This document shows, one piece after another, positions 46,334 to 55,119 of a stretch of 64,000 nt of DNA (the first letter of the stretch is position 1; every line of letters begins with the position of its first letter). The position numbers were made by a program, and so were the translations under genes. A model generated the notes under the pieces. That model did not search any database, had not been told where the DNA came from, and saw nothing but the letters and a program-made list of their open reading frames with translations. The DNA is from Pantoea anthophila (GTDB taxonomy: Bacteria > Pseudomonadota > Gammaproteobacteria > Enterobacterales > Enterobacteriaceae), in the NCBI RefSeq assembly GCF_006494375.1, contig NZ_VHIZ01000051.1, positions 1-64,000 on the forward strand. Direction: 5' to 3'.

Positions 46334-47905
46334 TTACTTCGCCGGTAAGGTACTGCCTGCACCGAAACCCGGGATCGGATGGGATGCAGTCAGATCGGTG
46401 GCACGCTCTGCCGGAACGGGCTGGCTGAAGAGGTAGCCCTGGCCGTAATCACAGCCCTGCCGCCGGAGCCATTCAAGCGTTGCGGCGTCTTCAATCCCCT
46501 CCGCCGTCACCGTAACACCCAGCGCTTTGCACAGCAGCAGCATGGTTTCAGCCACCTTTTCCTTCTGAGCGTTGTTTATCAGGTCAGAGATGAACGAGCG
46601 GTCTATCTTGATATGGGTGATACCCAGCCCCAGCAGGACCGACAGGTTGGAGTAGCCGGTGCCAAAGTCATCCAGCACCACGCCGATGCCGGATGCTTTC
46701 AGGGTCCGGATAGCCCGCCGGGCATCTTCTGATATCGTCATTACCTGCTGCTCAGTAATTTCCAGCTCCAGACGGACCGGTCCGGCATGCTGCATGAGGC
46801 GGGACAGGCACGCCGTGAGCGCCGGCTTGAGCAGCTGTTCCGGCGTGATATTCAGCGCCAGATGAAGGCCTGCCGGCCACTCCGGCGTCAGCGGGACGAC
46901 GGCTTCCAGAAGGCGGGCGGTCAGCGTGTCCATGAGTCCCAGTTTCTCCACTACGGGAAGAAATACGTCCGGGGCAACGGCCCGTCCGGAAGCATTTATC
47001 CACCGCGCCAGTATCTCAAACCCCCTGATGCGGCCCGTCTTAAGGCAGACCAGCGGCTGCAGGAAAGGCACAATATCGTGATTTCTGACGGCCATGGCAA
47101 CGTCATTCTGCAATTTTTCCCTGCGCCGGAACCGCTGCTCCAGGCCTGGCGTAAACCGGACTACCGGATGCGCTGTATCCCGCTTCGCCTCGTACATGGC
47201 AAGGTCGGCCGCCCGCACGATGTCATATCCGGCACTGCAGGCCGGACTGGCGATGCCCGCCGACAGGCTCAGGAAGGTTCCAGGTCCGGTCCGTACGTCC
47301 GCCGCGTGACGGAGAAGGCTTTGTGCTGTCCCTGTCGCTTCATACTCATCAGCCTCTCCGGCGATGACGGCAAACTCATCGCCACCGATGCGGAATATGT
47401 GCGTTTCGGGGCCGGAAAATCCGGACAGCAGTCCGGCCAGAGCAACCAGTACAGCATCGCCCTGCGAATGCCCGTGAAGGTCGTTAATGCTTTTAAAATC
47501 GTTAACGTCAATCAGGGTAAGTGTGTAGGGGATCCCGCCGGCATCAAGCTCAGCAAGCCGGGCGGTAAACGCCCTGCGGTTACCGGTGCCGGTAAGGTCA
47601 TCCGTTCCGGCCAGCCGGAGAGCGCTTTTCTCAGCGACCAGGCTTCTGCGGATGAGGCCGGCGATGAGCAGGCCCGGGATTATCGTTGCCAGACCCGCAA
47701 AGGCCGTGGAGGTCAGGATAAACCTCAGCCTCTCACCCGTTTCAAAACCGGCATCATAGCTGAGGCCAAGCGCGCGCGAAGCCCGCTCTTCCAGCCAGAA
47801 TTCCCAGACGGATGACAGTAAAACGATAGTGACTATATTAATCATGGCCAGCCGGAAAAGTTTCCGGCGCATCCGGGAGCGCCCGTCGGTGTAATCAGTA
47901 AGCAT
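46334..47905 (-). CDS. GGDEF-EAL cyclic-di-GMP signalling protein
   Basis: A 523-residue protein with two membrane helices (about residues 19-37 and 55-80), then a GGDEF domain with an intact active site (RIGGDEFAVIAG) and an EAL domain. EAL motifs are kept: FEILARW (EIL for EAL), ALNITPEQL, ELEITEQQ, LDDFGTGYSNLSVL, HIKIDRSFI, AEGIED and GYLFSQP, so phosphodiesterase activity is likely. The start was set at ATG 47905 (MLTDYTDGRSRMRRKLFRLA); a later ATG is possible. It should modulate motility and biofilm with the nearby receptors. Confidence 0.9.
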   Translation of the reverse strand: MLTDYTDGRSRMRRKLFRLAMINIVTIVLLSSVWEFWLEERASRALGLSYDAGFETGERLRFILTSTAFAGLATIIPGLLIAGLIRRSLVAEKSALRLAGTDDLTGTGNRRAFTARLAELDAGGIPYTLTLIDVNDFKSINDLHGHSQGDAVLVALAGLLSGFSGPETHIFRIGGDEFAVIAGEADEYEATGTAQSLLRHAADVRTGPGTFLSLSAGIASPACSAGYDIVRAADLAMYEAKRDTAHPVVRFTPGLEQRFRRREKLQNDVAMAVRNHDIVPFLQPLVCLKTGRIRGFEILARWINASGRAVAPDVFLPVVEKLGLMDTLTARLLEAVVPLTPEWPAGLHLALNITPEQLLKPALTACLSRLMQHAGPVRLELEITEQQVMTISEDARRAIRTLKASGIGVVLDDFGTGYSNLSVLLGLGITHIKIDRSFISDLINNAQKEKVAETMLLLCKALGVTVTAEGIEDAATLEWLRRQGCDYGQGYLFSQPVPAERATDLTASHPIPGFGAGSTLPAK

Positions 47906-48357
47906 TGTGCTGTTTTTAATCAGTCCGGGACGGGACGTGCTTCCCGCACAATACCTGCCTGCTGCCAGAAAAAACCCGTAATCTGTCCTGAAGTGAGTAT
48001 GAATGCCGGAAAGACCGGATCTGCCCTGTCCGCAGCGGCCCTGCGCCGGAAAAAGCAATCAGGGCGCGCGCAGCCAGCGTAAAAATCACACAACCGGTCA
48101 GGTGCGCATACAGCCAGTATCGGCCGTGCGCATTAAAATAACAGGTCCCTGACAATTATATTTTCTGTCGTCAACTGGGGCTGAGCTGCCTGCCGGCAGC
48201 ACGTCGCCTGAGCTTCGTTCCCGTGCACAGGTCACCGGCAGGACTTACCTCACTGCATCTGAAAAAGCAGCCACCCGGGCTGTTAAGCGTATCCCGCACC
48301 TTACTCTCAGGGCAGAGCAGGCGGCTGGCTGATATGAATACACATAATGCCGGAGGC

Positions 48358-49542
48358 TCAGCGCATATCTGATTTGTCAGTGTCCGCAGCAAAACTTTTT
48401 ATGCGCATCTGCAGGCGGGAAATCTGCCCGGTGATATCCGCTGTTCTTTCGGCCAGCCCCCTGATAGCGCTGGCGATAACAGAAAATCCTCTGCCGTGTA
48501 TTCCGGCCCTTGCGGCCTCAATACTGGCGTTGAGCGAAATGAGTTTAATCTGCGCGGCAATGCTTCCGTTTTCAGAGACCAGTTCCGCGATTTCTTTAGC
48601 GGTTTCAGCGGTCTGGATATTCCGCCTGATTTCACTTTCTTCGTGCTGCAGCCGGTCTTTACGTCCCTGAATGTCAATAAGCGCACCGACAGCACGCAGT
48701 GGCGTCCCGTCTGCCGCGCGTTTTGTCTGGCCCCGGGCCTGAAACCACCGGTACTCCCCGCTGCGCAGTTTGAGACGATATTCGATATCGAAACCGGTTT
48801 TACCGCTGAAGTCCATGAGATGGCTGACAAACGCGTCAAGCGCAGCCTGTTTATCTTCGGGGTGAAGGCGTGACGCCCAGCTGTCCATTACGTCCGGAAA
48901 TTCTTCAGCCGTTTCAAAGCCAAGCAGCTTTCTGAACTGCGGTGACCACCAGAATACGTTGTCCGGGTTGAGCGGATTTCCACCGATAATGTCGAGGTCC
49001 CAGAGTCCGTCGTTAAGCATTTCCCGGGACAGGTCAAATCGTGTCGAAACGATATCGAAAAGGCGGGCCTGCTCGGTTTCTTCCCTGATATTTTCAATAG
49101 TGCCAACCAGCCGGGGCGGCGTAAAGTCTGCGCTGTACTGAGCCCGGAGAAGGAACCACTGAAAATTATCTGCATCCGTTTTGATACGGCAGCGCAGGGG
49201 ATCACCGACGGCGCTGTGGCTGACTGCATAATGAATGAAATTTCTGAAAGCGTCCCTGTGATCCGGATGAACCCTCTGCGCCAGTGAGGCGAGCCCGGAT
49301 TCCTCCTGAGATGACAGTCCTAAAAGACGACGGGCAGGAGGTGAGTAAAACGCGGGCGAATCAGTCCGCAGGTCAGATGCATCAGCGTACCACACGCACG
49401 CCTGACTGATATTCATCAGACACTTCAGCAGCAGAGTGTCGCTGTTATCTGCGCAGACCGTCTCAACAGCCGGTACTGCAGATGTGACTGCCTCAGCCCG
49501 TTCAGCGGCAGGCGCTTTTTTTAATAATTTCCGGAACATCAC
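48358..49542 (-). CDS. Cytoplasmic PAS-PAS chemoreceptor-like protein
   Basis: A 394-residue soluble protein. Two PAS domains occupy about 38-165 and 170-295 (each ending in a PAC-type segment, for example EYRLKLRSGEYRWFQARGQTKRAADGTPLRAVGALIDI). A short signalling domain follows with the receptor tip ISLNASIEAARAGIHGRGFSVIASAIRGLAERTADI. No membrane segment and no HAMP domain are present, and the signalling hairpin is shorter than usual. A role in energy or redox taxis, as for Aer-type proteins, is possible. It is the upstream neighbour of the GGDEF-EAL gene in the same direction. Confidence 0.85.
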   Translation of the reverse strand: MMFRKLLKKAPAAERAEAVTSAVPAVETVCADNSDTLLLKCLMNISQACVWYADASDLRTDSPAFYSPPARRLLGLSSQEESGLASLAQRVHPDHRDAFRNFIHYAVSHSAVGDPLRCRIKTDADNFQWFLLRAQYSADFTPPRLVGTIENIREETEQARLFDIVSTRFDLSREMLNDGLWDLDIIGGNPLNPDNVFWWSPQFRKLLGFETAEEFPDVMDSWASRLHPEDKQAALDAFVSHLMDFSGKTGFDIEYRLKLRSGEYRWFQARGQTKRAADGTPLRAVGALIDIQGRKDRLQHEESEIRRNIQTAETAKEIAELVSENGSIAAQIKLISLNASIEAARAGIHGRGFSVIASAIRGLAERTADITGQISRLQMRIKSFAADTDKSDMR

Positions 49543-49901
49543 TTCTCCTGGTCAGCGTATCGAGGCACAAAATATGCATCAGGCGCTATATCGGCGTGTG
49601 ATGACGGAAATTCAGTTAATCATCAGTACATTTCAGTAAAAGATGTAACAGGTAATCAGAAGGAGTAATCCAACCAGGATTAAGAGTGCTACCAACCGGT
49701 CATTGATAACCGGGAATTATGCTAACCTGCAGAACAATCTAAGAAAAAAGAGCTATATTCTTCTGCATCTGAATCCCCTAAATTGTTAAGCTCTGGCTGC
49801 ATCTGAATATTCCTGTGAACAATTAACAGACTGCCGAGAAGGCCCGGTTTCTCGCGTGTTCCAAAAAAATGGTGATATGCACTTCGCCTCACCTTACTTT
49901 A
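49543..49901. other. Intergenic region to the left of the first umuC junction
   Basis: About 360 bp. It contains a 12-bp direct repeat CTGCATCTGAAT at 49763 and 49797. It ends at the recombinase-like end described in the next entry. Confidence 0.4.
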
Positions 49902-49919
49902 ATTTTCCATTCCACATAA
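49902..49919. repeat. Recombinase-like element end A at umuC
   Basis: ATTTTCCATTCCACATAA, joined directly to umuC sequence ATGGCGAC. The same 18 bp occur at 53809-53826, and 15 of 18 at 63375-63392, in each case at the same point of umuC. Sequence further left differs between copies, so this marks an element boundary or attachment site, not a simple duplication. Confidence 0.7.
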
Positions 49920-50452
49920 ATGGCGACCTGTCTGCACGCATGATGGCCATCCTGGGCGAGATGGCTGCGGGACAAGAAGTCTATTCCATTGATGAATCTT
50001 TCCTGGATGTCACCGGAATTGGCAGCCTCATACCGCTTGAAAAGTTCGGACAGCAGATGCGCGAGCGCATAAGGCGGGAGACAGGACTGATTATCGGTGT
50101 GGGGTTCGGGCCGACCAAAACGCTGGCCAAACTTGCTAACCATGCGGCCAAAAAGTGGATCCAGACCCGGGGCGTAGTAGATCTGTCTGACCGGAGCCGG
50201 CAGCGGAAGCTGCTGCAGCTCACCGACGTCAGCGACGTCTGGGGCATCGGGCGGCGAATCAGCGTGCGTATGAACCAGCTGGGCATTACCACTGCGCTGC
50301 AGCTGGCCGACAGCAACGTCAGCATGATACGAAAGAACTTTGACGTCATCACCGAGCGCACCGTGCGGGAGCTGAACGGCGAGTCGTGCCTGGCGCTTGA
50401 GGACGCACCGCCGCCGAAGCAGCAGATAGTCAACTCCCGCTCGTTCGGGCAG
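49920..50452 (+). pseudogene. umuC: umuC fragment A (middle part), disrupted on both sides
   Basis: Encodes UmuC residues from about 82 to 260: LSARMMAILGEMAAGQEVYSIDESFLDVTGI, IGVGFGPTKTLAKLANHAAKKW, VWGIGRRISVRMNQLG, and VRELNGESCLALEDAPPPKQQIVNSRSFGQ. The first catalytic aspartate region ([10 protein letters not shown]) and the little finger are missing. It is read in frame from the element at the left (GTG 49856) and into a tyrosine-recombinase segment on the right. It cannot be a working polymerase. Confidence 0.85.
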
Positions 50453-51301
50453 AACGAACTTATGCGTCTGACAATCAGCTGCGTTACTCCGCAGGCGGAT
50501 GACATTCCGCAGGAAAACGGCAGCGCTATCCCGGCCGGCACCCTGTGCTATCTCAGCGTGCCGGCCGGCAAAACGTCTAAAGCTTTTGTTAAGCCGGTCT
50601 CGTCTGTTGTGAAAAAATATGTCGATATCTGGCTCAGTGAGCGTCCTCAGGAGCAGGCAGCACTTACGGATGAACGCACCGGTGAAAAAGTTCGTTATCT
50701 GTTTCAGAACCGGGGTAAACCGGTGGGAAGAAATATAGTAAATCTCACTGTCATTCCGCTTCTCTGCGCCAGAGCGGGTATGGCTGCAGAAGATTCACGT
50801 GGTCCCATTACAAGCCATCGGGGCCGTGCTTCTGCCGTTACAGCACTGGCCAGTGTTGCCGGGGGGATGTCTTTACATGAGCTGATGCAGTGGTCAGGTC
50901 ACTCATCTGCACAGTCGACAATGCATTATATCCGCATCCGCCCGACTCAGCTGGCAGCATCGTTCGTAAAAGCAGACAGGGTCACCCACATGATAAGCGT
51001 GCTGATTGACCACGATCCGGAAGCCGTGAGTCTGACCGGCCCCGCGACGTACTATGATCTGGGTGACTCATACTGTACGAACCCCTTCTGGAGCAGCTGT
51101 CAGCACCGTATGGCCTGTATCGGCTGCGATTTTAACCTGCTGAAGGAGAGCGCGCGCGGGCTGGTACTGGAAAGCAAGGCCTCCGTCAGACGTTACCTTG
51201 AAGAAGTTCCGCTCACACCCGATGAAAGAGCCATCGTGGAACAGGACGCAGAGAAAATCGAACAGGCTCTTGAAAGATTGCCCCTAAAACCCGAAGGGTA
51301 A
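50453..51301 (+). CDS. Tn554-TnpB-like tyrosine recombinase C-terminal half fused in frame to umuC
   Basis: The open frame 49856-51301 (481 residues) switches from UmuC to recombinase at about residue 200. The recombinase part holds TSHRGRASAVTALASV and LHELMQWSGHSSAQSTMHYIRIRP, giving the HxxR, H and Y of the catalytic domain. A cysteine cluster follows (CTNPFWSSCQHRMACIGCDF) as at the C-terminus of Tn554 TnpB relatives. The first arginine region and the N-terminal DNA-binding domain are absent or replaced by UmuC. Either this is debris of an element that used umuC as target, or a chimera with retained DNA-cutting residues. Whether it is translated is unknown. Confidence 0.7.
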   Translation, partial: NELMRLTISCVTPQADDIPQENGSAIPAGTLCYLSVPAGKTSKAFVKPVSSVVKKYVDIWLSERPQEQAALTDERTGEKVRYLFQNRGKPVGRNIVNLTVIPLLCARAGMAAEDSRGPITSHRGRASAVTALASVAGGMSLHELMQWSGHSSAQSTMHYIRIRPTQLAASFVKADRVTHMISVLIDHDPEAVSLTGPATYYDLGDSYCTNPFWSSCQHRMACIGCDFNLLKESARGLVLESKASVRRYLEEVPLTPDERAIVEQDAEKIEQALERLPLKPEG

Positions 51302-51658
51302 AGCGGACCGCTTTGTGCCAAAAGCGGACTAATCACTTTATAAGCAAACACTGTTTTTACCCTTCCCGGCCCCTGTCAAATACCTTACATTATTCTCCTT
51401 TCTGCGGCAGGCCTGCAGGGTTGCAATTGATTTTAAATACCGCTTTTGAATAAATTTTCCGGAGTAATCGTAAAAATCTGGATTAGGTATGTTTTTTACC
51501 GGTGTTGTAAAAGGGGGAGGGCGATAATGACGGCCGGGAACGGCATAAGCCATCGCTGAGGATGGCTTAAAAAGTGCTGATATAATTCTGAAGGTCCGGA
51601 TAGGTGCGCTTACGGCAGCACGACGCTTGCCGGCTAAGAATGAAAGTGCTTTACCTAG
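51302..51658. other. Gap between the chimeric recombinase and the second chemoreceptor
   Basis: About 360 bp. A 71-codon minus-strand frame (51338-51553) is not protein-like. No other feature seen. Confidence 0.4.
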
Positions 51659-53599
51659 TCATCCGACAGCGCTGGTGCGGAACACGCTGACAGCATCCCT
51701 GAGATTAGCCGCCCGGCTTGCCAGTTCGTCAGCGGACGATGCAGACTCTTCAACCAGCAGGGCATTCTGCTGCGTCACCTGATCCATCTGCGTCACTGCA
51801 ATATTTATCTGCGATACGCCCGCACTCTGCTCTTCAGAAGAAGACGAAATTTCCCTGACCAGCTGTGCTGTCTGTTCAATCGCATCCATGCTTTCCTTAA
51901 CTTTTTCACCAGCATCACGGGCCATCGAAATGCCCTGCTCAGCATTCTCCACAGACTGTTCGATCAGCCCTTTGATTTCCTTCGCTGCCCCCGCCGAGCG
52001 CTGTGCCAGCGACCTGACTTCAGCCGCAACAACGGCAAAGCCTTTACCGTGCTCACCGGCCCGCGCAGCTTCGACAGCCGCGTTTAGCGCGAGAATATTC
52101 GTCTGAAACGCAATCCCGTCAATAACAGAGATAATTTCCTTAATCTGCCCTGCACTGTTGCTTATTTTCTCCATAGAACCCAGCACTGATTCCATGGCCT
52201 GGCCGCCACGCAATGCCGCGCTGGTAGCCGAACTGGCCATTTCGGCTGCATAACGTGTATTTTCAGCATTATTGCCGATGATTGAAGAGAGCTGTTCCAT
52301 ACTGGCGGCCGTTTCAGCCAGCGATGCAGCCTGCTCTTCCGTTCGCGCAGAGAGGTCGCCGTTACCGCGGGCAATTTCCTCAGATGAGGTGGCAATGGTG
52401 ACAGCATTACTTTTTATGTTCTCTACTGTCAACGTCAGGCGCTGACTCATCTGCAGTAATGCCCTGAGCAGTCCGGCTGTTTCATTGCGTCCCGTCACGG
52501 AAAAAGAGGCCGTCAGATCGCCTCCTGCCACTTCAAGCGCAAGCTTTGACGCAGCCCCGATAGGTCGGGTAACAGAACGGATAATGATCAGAGCAAATAC
52601 CACTGACAGCAGGACCATAAACAGAAGAACGCCCAGCAAACCATACTGTGCGTGTCGGTGGTCCAGAATCTGCTGGTTCAGCATGTCATTCAGTTCGTTA
52701 CCGCCTGCAATTGCGTAGGTGCTGAACCTGTTAATCGCGCTGGTAAAAAGAGCCACGTAGTCCTGCGGACTCTGATTCGTCATATTGCGGACAATAAATA
52801 AGGCCCCGGCGGTTTTCAGTGCATTATTTGCTTCCTGTACGGCCGCGCCTGCACCCTCACTGAATTTCTGCTTCATCCCGGCATCAGAGGAAAAAAGTTT
52901 TTCAGAGTCCTGAGTAAACAGATTCAGGTTATATGCACCCGTGTTGAGTAAGGACTCCATACGGACGGAGTCCGCCTCGCTGATGGTGTCATTTCTGGCA
53001 AGCAGTGAGGTACCGAATGCACGAATTTTACCGAGGCTTTCGGTCAGTTCAGGCAATGATGAAAAATTACTGGTAATCAGTCGATAGGTACCGATATCTG
53101 AATCAAGTGACAGTCCGTAAAAATCCAGCACATCCCGGTTTGCATTCAGAAGTCTGCGGATGAGCAGCGCATGTGCGTTAAGGCTGGCTGTCTGATCCAG
53201 TTTAGATGCATCAATGTCCTGCTGCAGGCCATCCCACTGCGCGCGTACACCGTTGATTTTTTCAATTACACTGGCACTCCCTTTTGTCTGCGCCATCTCT
53301 TTCGTGATGGCATCAAAGATACTAACAATGTCATCCCGGACCTGAATACGCGATGAAGCGGCAGGTTTTTTTTGTGCAACAGCAAGGGCTGTCTCTGCAC
53401 GATGGCGCTGCATCAGATTCAGCAGCGCCAGAATCCGGTTCTCAACAGGTACCCCTGTCACTTCCCGCTGCTTATCCTGAATATATTTATTGCCTTCAGA
53501 AACAAAAAGCACGGTTGGAACGCAAAAAAGAACCAGACAGAACAAGCCCAGGATAATAAACTTAGTGGAAAGATTTATATTGTTAAGGAAATTACTCAT
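51659..53599 (-). CDS. Methyl-accepting chemotaxis protein with large periplasmic sensor
   Basis: A 646-residue receptor. TM1 is at about 13-33 ([20 protein letters not shown]) and a long helical periplasmic domain, possibly nitrate/nitrite-sensing-like in pattern ([22 protein letters not shown]), extends to about 315. TM2 follows ([25 protein letters not shown]), then a HAMP domain ([22 protein letters not shown]) and the signalling hairpin with tip [44 protein letters not shown]. It lacks a C-terminal NWETF motif. The repeat [12 protein letters not shown] resembles NIT-type sensors, which is tentative. Confidence 0.92.
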   Translation of the reverse strand: MSNFLNNINLSTKFIILGLFCLVLFCVPTVLFVSEGNKYIQDKQREVTGVPVENRILALLNLMQRHRAETALAVAQKKPAASSRIQVRDDIVSIFDAITKEMAQTKGSASVIEKINGVRAQWDGLQQDIDASKLDQTASLNAHALLIRRLLNANRDVLDFYGLSLDSDIGTYRLITSNFSSLPELTESLGKIRAFGTSLLARNDTISEADSVRMESLLNTGAYNLNLFTQDSEKLFSSDAGMKQKFSEGAGAAVQEANNALKTAGALFIVRNMTNQSPQDYVALFTSAINRFSTYAIAGGNELNDMLNQQILDHRHAQYGLLGVLLFMVLLSVVFALIIIRSVTRPIGAASKLALEVAGGDLTASFSVTGRNETAGLLRALLQMSQRLTLTVENIKSNAVTIATSSEEIARGNGDLSARTEEQAASLAETAASMEQLSSIIGNNAENTRYAAEMASSATSAALRGGQAMESVLGSMEKISNSAGQIKEIISVIDGIAFQTNILALNAAVEAARAGEHGKGFAVVAAEVRSLAQRSAGAAKEIKGLIEQSVENAEQGISMARDAGEKVKESMDAIEQTAQLVREISSSSEEQSAGVSQINIAVTQMDQVTQQNALLVEESASSADELASRAANLRDAVSVFRTSAVG

Positions 53600-53808
53600 A
53601 TTTAATCCTGGTTGAAAGAACTCATTAGTATAAAATTTAAAACCTTCATCTGAAATGAAGGTTAAGCATCATTATCGGATTTTTATTCATTAACTTTATA
53701 CCAGGGGATAAAAAGGGAAGTGGCAGCATTTTAATCGCAATAAAACAGGTAAGCTCCGCGTCTGCTTTTCGCTCATAGCAGTCATTCAAATCCGAACTAA
53801 TCCTGTAG

Positions 53809-53826
53809 ATTTTCCATTCCACATAA
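53809..53826. repeat. Recombinase-like element end B at umuC
   Basis: Identical 18 bp to element end A (ATTTTCCATTCCACATAA), again joined to ATGGCGAC of umuC on the plus strand. The flank to its left is unrelated to that of end A beyond this 18 bp. Confidence 0.7.
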
Positions 53827-54857
53827 ATGGCGACATGTCCGCCAGAATGATGGCCATCCTAGGTGAAATGGCACCAGGCCAGGAAATTTACTCGATAGAT
53901 GAAAGCTTTCTGGATGTCAGTGGCATTTCTTCGTATATGCCACTGGAAGACTTTGGCCTGCAGATGCGGAATCGAGTGAAGAAAGAGATTGGACTAACGA
54001 TCGGCGTTGGTTTTGGCCCTTCAAAGACACTGGCTAAACTCGCTAATTTTGCTGCTAAAAAATGGACACGTACAGGTGGTATCGTCGATTTAACCAGCCC
54101 GGATCGCCAGAGAAAATTACTCGCACTGGTTAGCGTTGAGGACATCTGGGGGATCGGTGGCAGGCTGAGTAAGCGACTGCATACGATGGGGATTAATACA
54201 GCGCTCCAGCTGGCTGACAGTAACATCAGCATGATTCGGAAAAGATTTGATGTGATAGTTGAGCGTACGGTTCGCGAACTCAACGGTGAATCCTGTCTGG
54301 CTCTGGAAGATGCCCCACCGCCAAAACAGCAGATTGTTGTGAGCCGCAGTTTCGGACAACGTGTAACCAGTATCGAAGACCTGCAGCAGGCTGTCGTAAC
54401 GTACGCCACGCGTGCCAGTGAAAAGCTCAGAGAAGAGGGCTCGAAGTGTCAGCACGTCAGTGTGTCAGTCAATACAGGACGATACGGGAACGAACCACAG
54501 TATGCCAACTCAGCGGCTATGACGTGCGAATATCCAACCAGTGACACCCGGGACATTATCGGACTGGCATTGCGGACTCTTGACGCAATATGGCGCGACG
54601 GTTACCGGTACGCAAAAGCGGGCGTCACCCTAGGGGATTTTTACCAGTCAAGTGTTGCACAGCTGGACATGTTCAGTCAGCAGCTGCCGCGCGCGAATAC
54701 TGATGCTCTCATGTCGGCCCTGGACCAGATCAACAGTTCAGGGCTAGGCAAAGTCTGGTTCGCTGGTCAGGGAACGAATAAAGCGTGGCAAATGAAGCGC
54801 GAGATGTTGTCTCCCCGATATACAACCCGGCTTAAAGAAATACTGGTGGTGAGATAA
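53827..54857 (+). pseudogene. umuC: umuC fragment B, missing the N-terminal quarter
   Basis: Encodes UmuC from about residue 82 to its natural C-terminus: MSARMMAILGEMAPGQEIYSIDESFLDVSGI through GQGTNKAWQMKREMLSPRYTTRLKEILVV. The 340 codons are intact, and only the first 82 residues, including catalytic [10 protein letters not shown], are missing. It is cut at exactly the same codon as fragment A. Base use suggests a more AT-leaning history than fragment A, so the two are independent homologues, not a recent duplication. Confidence 0.87.
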
Positions 54858-55119
54858 CGTTGAAAGCGGAAAGGCAACGCTGAACGGAACTCCAATCTGT
54901 GGCAAACATATAGCCTTGCTGCTGATGAATCGCGCAGAAGGAACCTCAAGTAAAAGAAGGTATTTTGGTGCCGATCGCAGTCTGCTGTTCAGAAATATTT
55001 GCTATGAGTGAGAAATGACAAGTCAAAAAATGAGTCATATATGACAAAATATTTCATCACACGGAGGTTTTCTGGCTTTATAGTAGGAATAATCCTAAGT
55101 AGACACGGAATAATGGACA
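54858..55119. other. Gap upstream of the PHP-SMC gene
   Basis: About 260 bp, becoming AT-rich at 55000-55110, where a promoter for the next gene is likely. No gene seen. Confidence 0.4.

Noticed and set aside
46787-47815. 342-codon plus-strand frame opposite the GGDEF-EAL gene
   Set aside because: It is low-complexity and basic, with no family resemblance; the minus strand carries intact GGDEF and EAL motifs over the same bases.
51338-51553. 71-codon minus-strand frame after the recombinase chimera
   Set aside because: No ribosome site, unusual composition, and no similarity to known small proteins.
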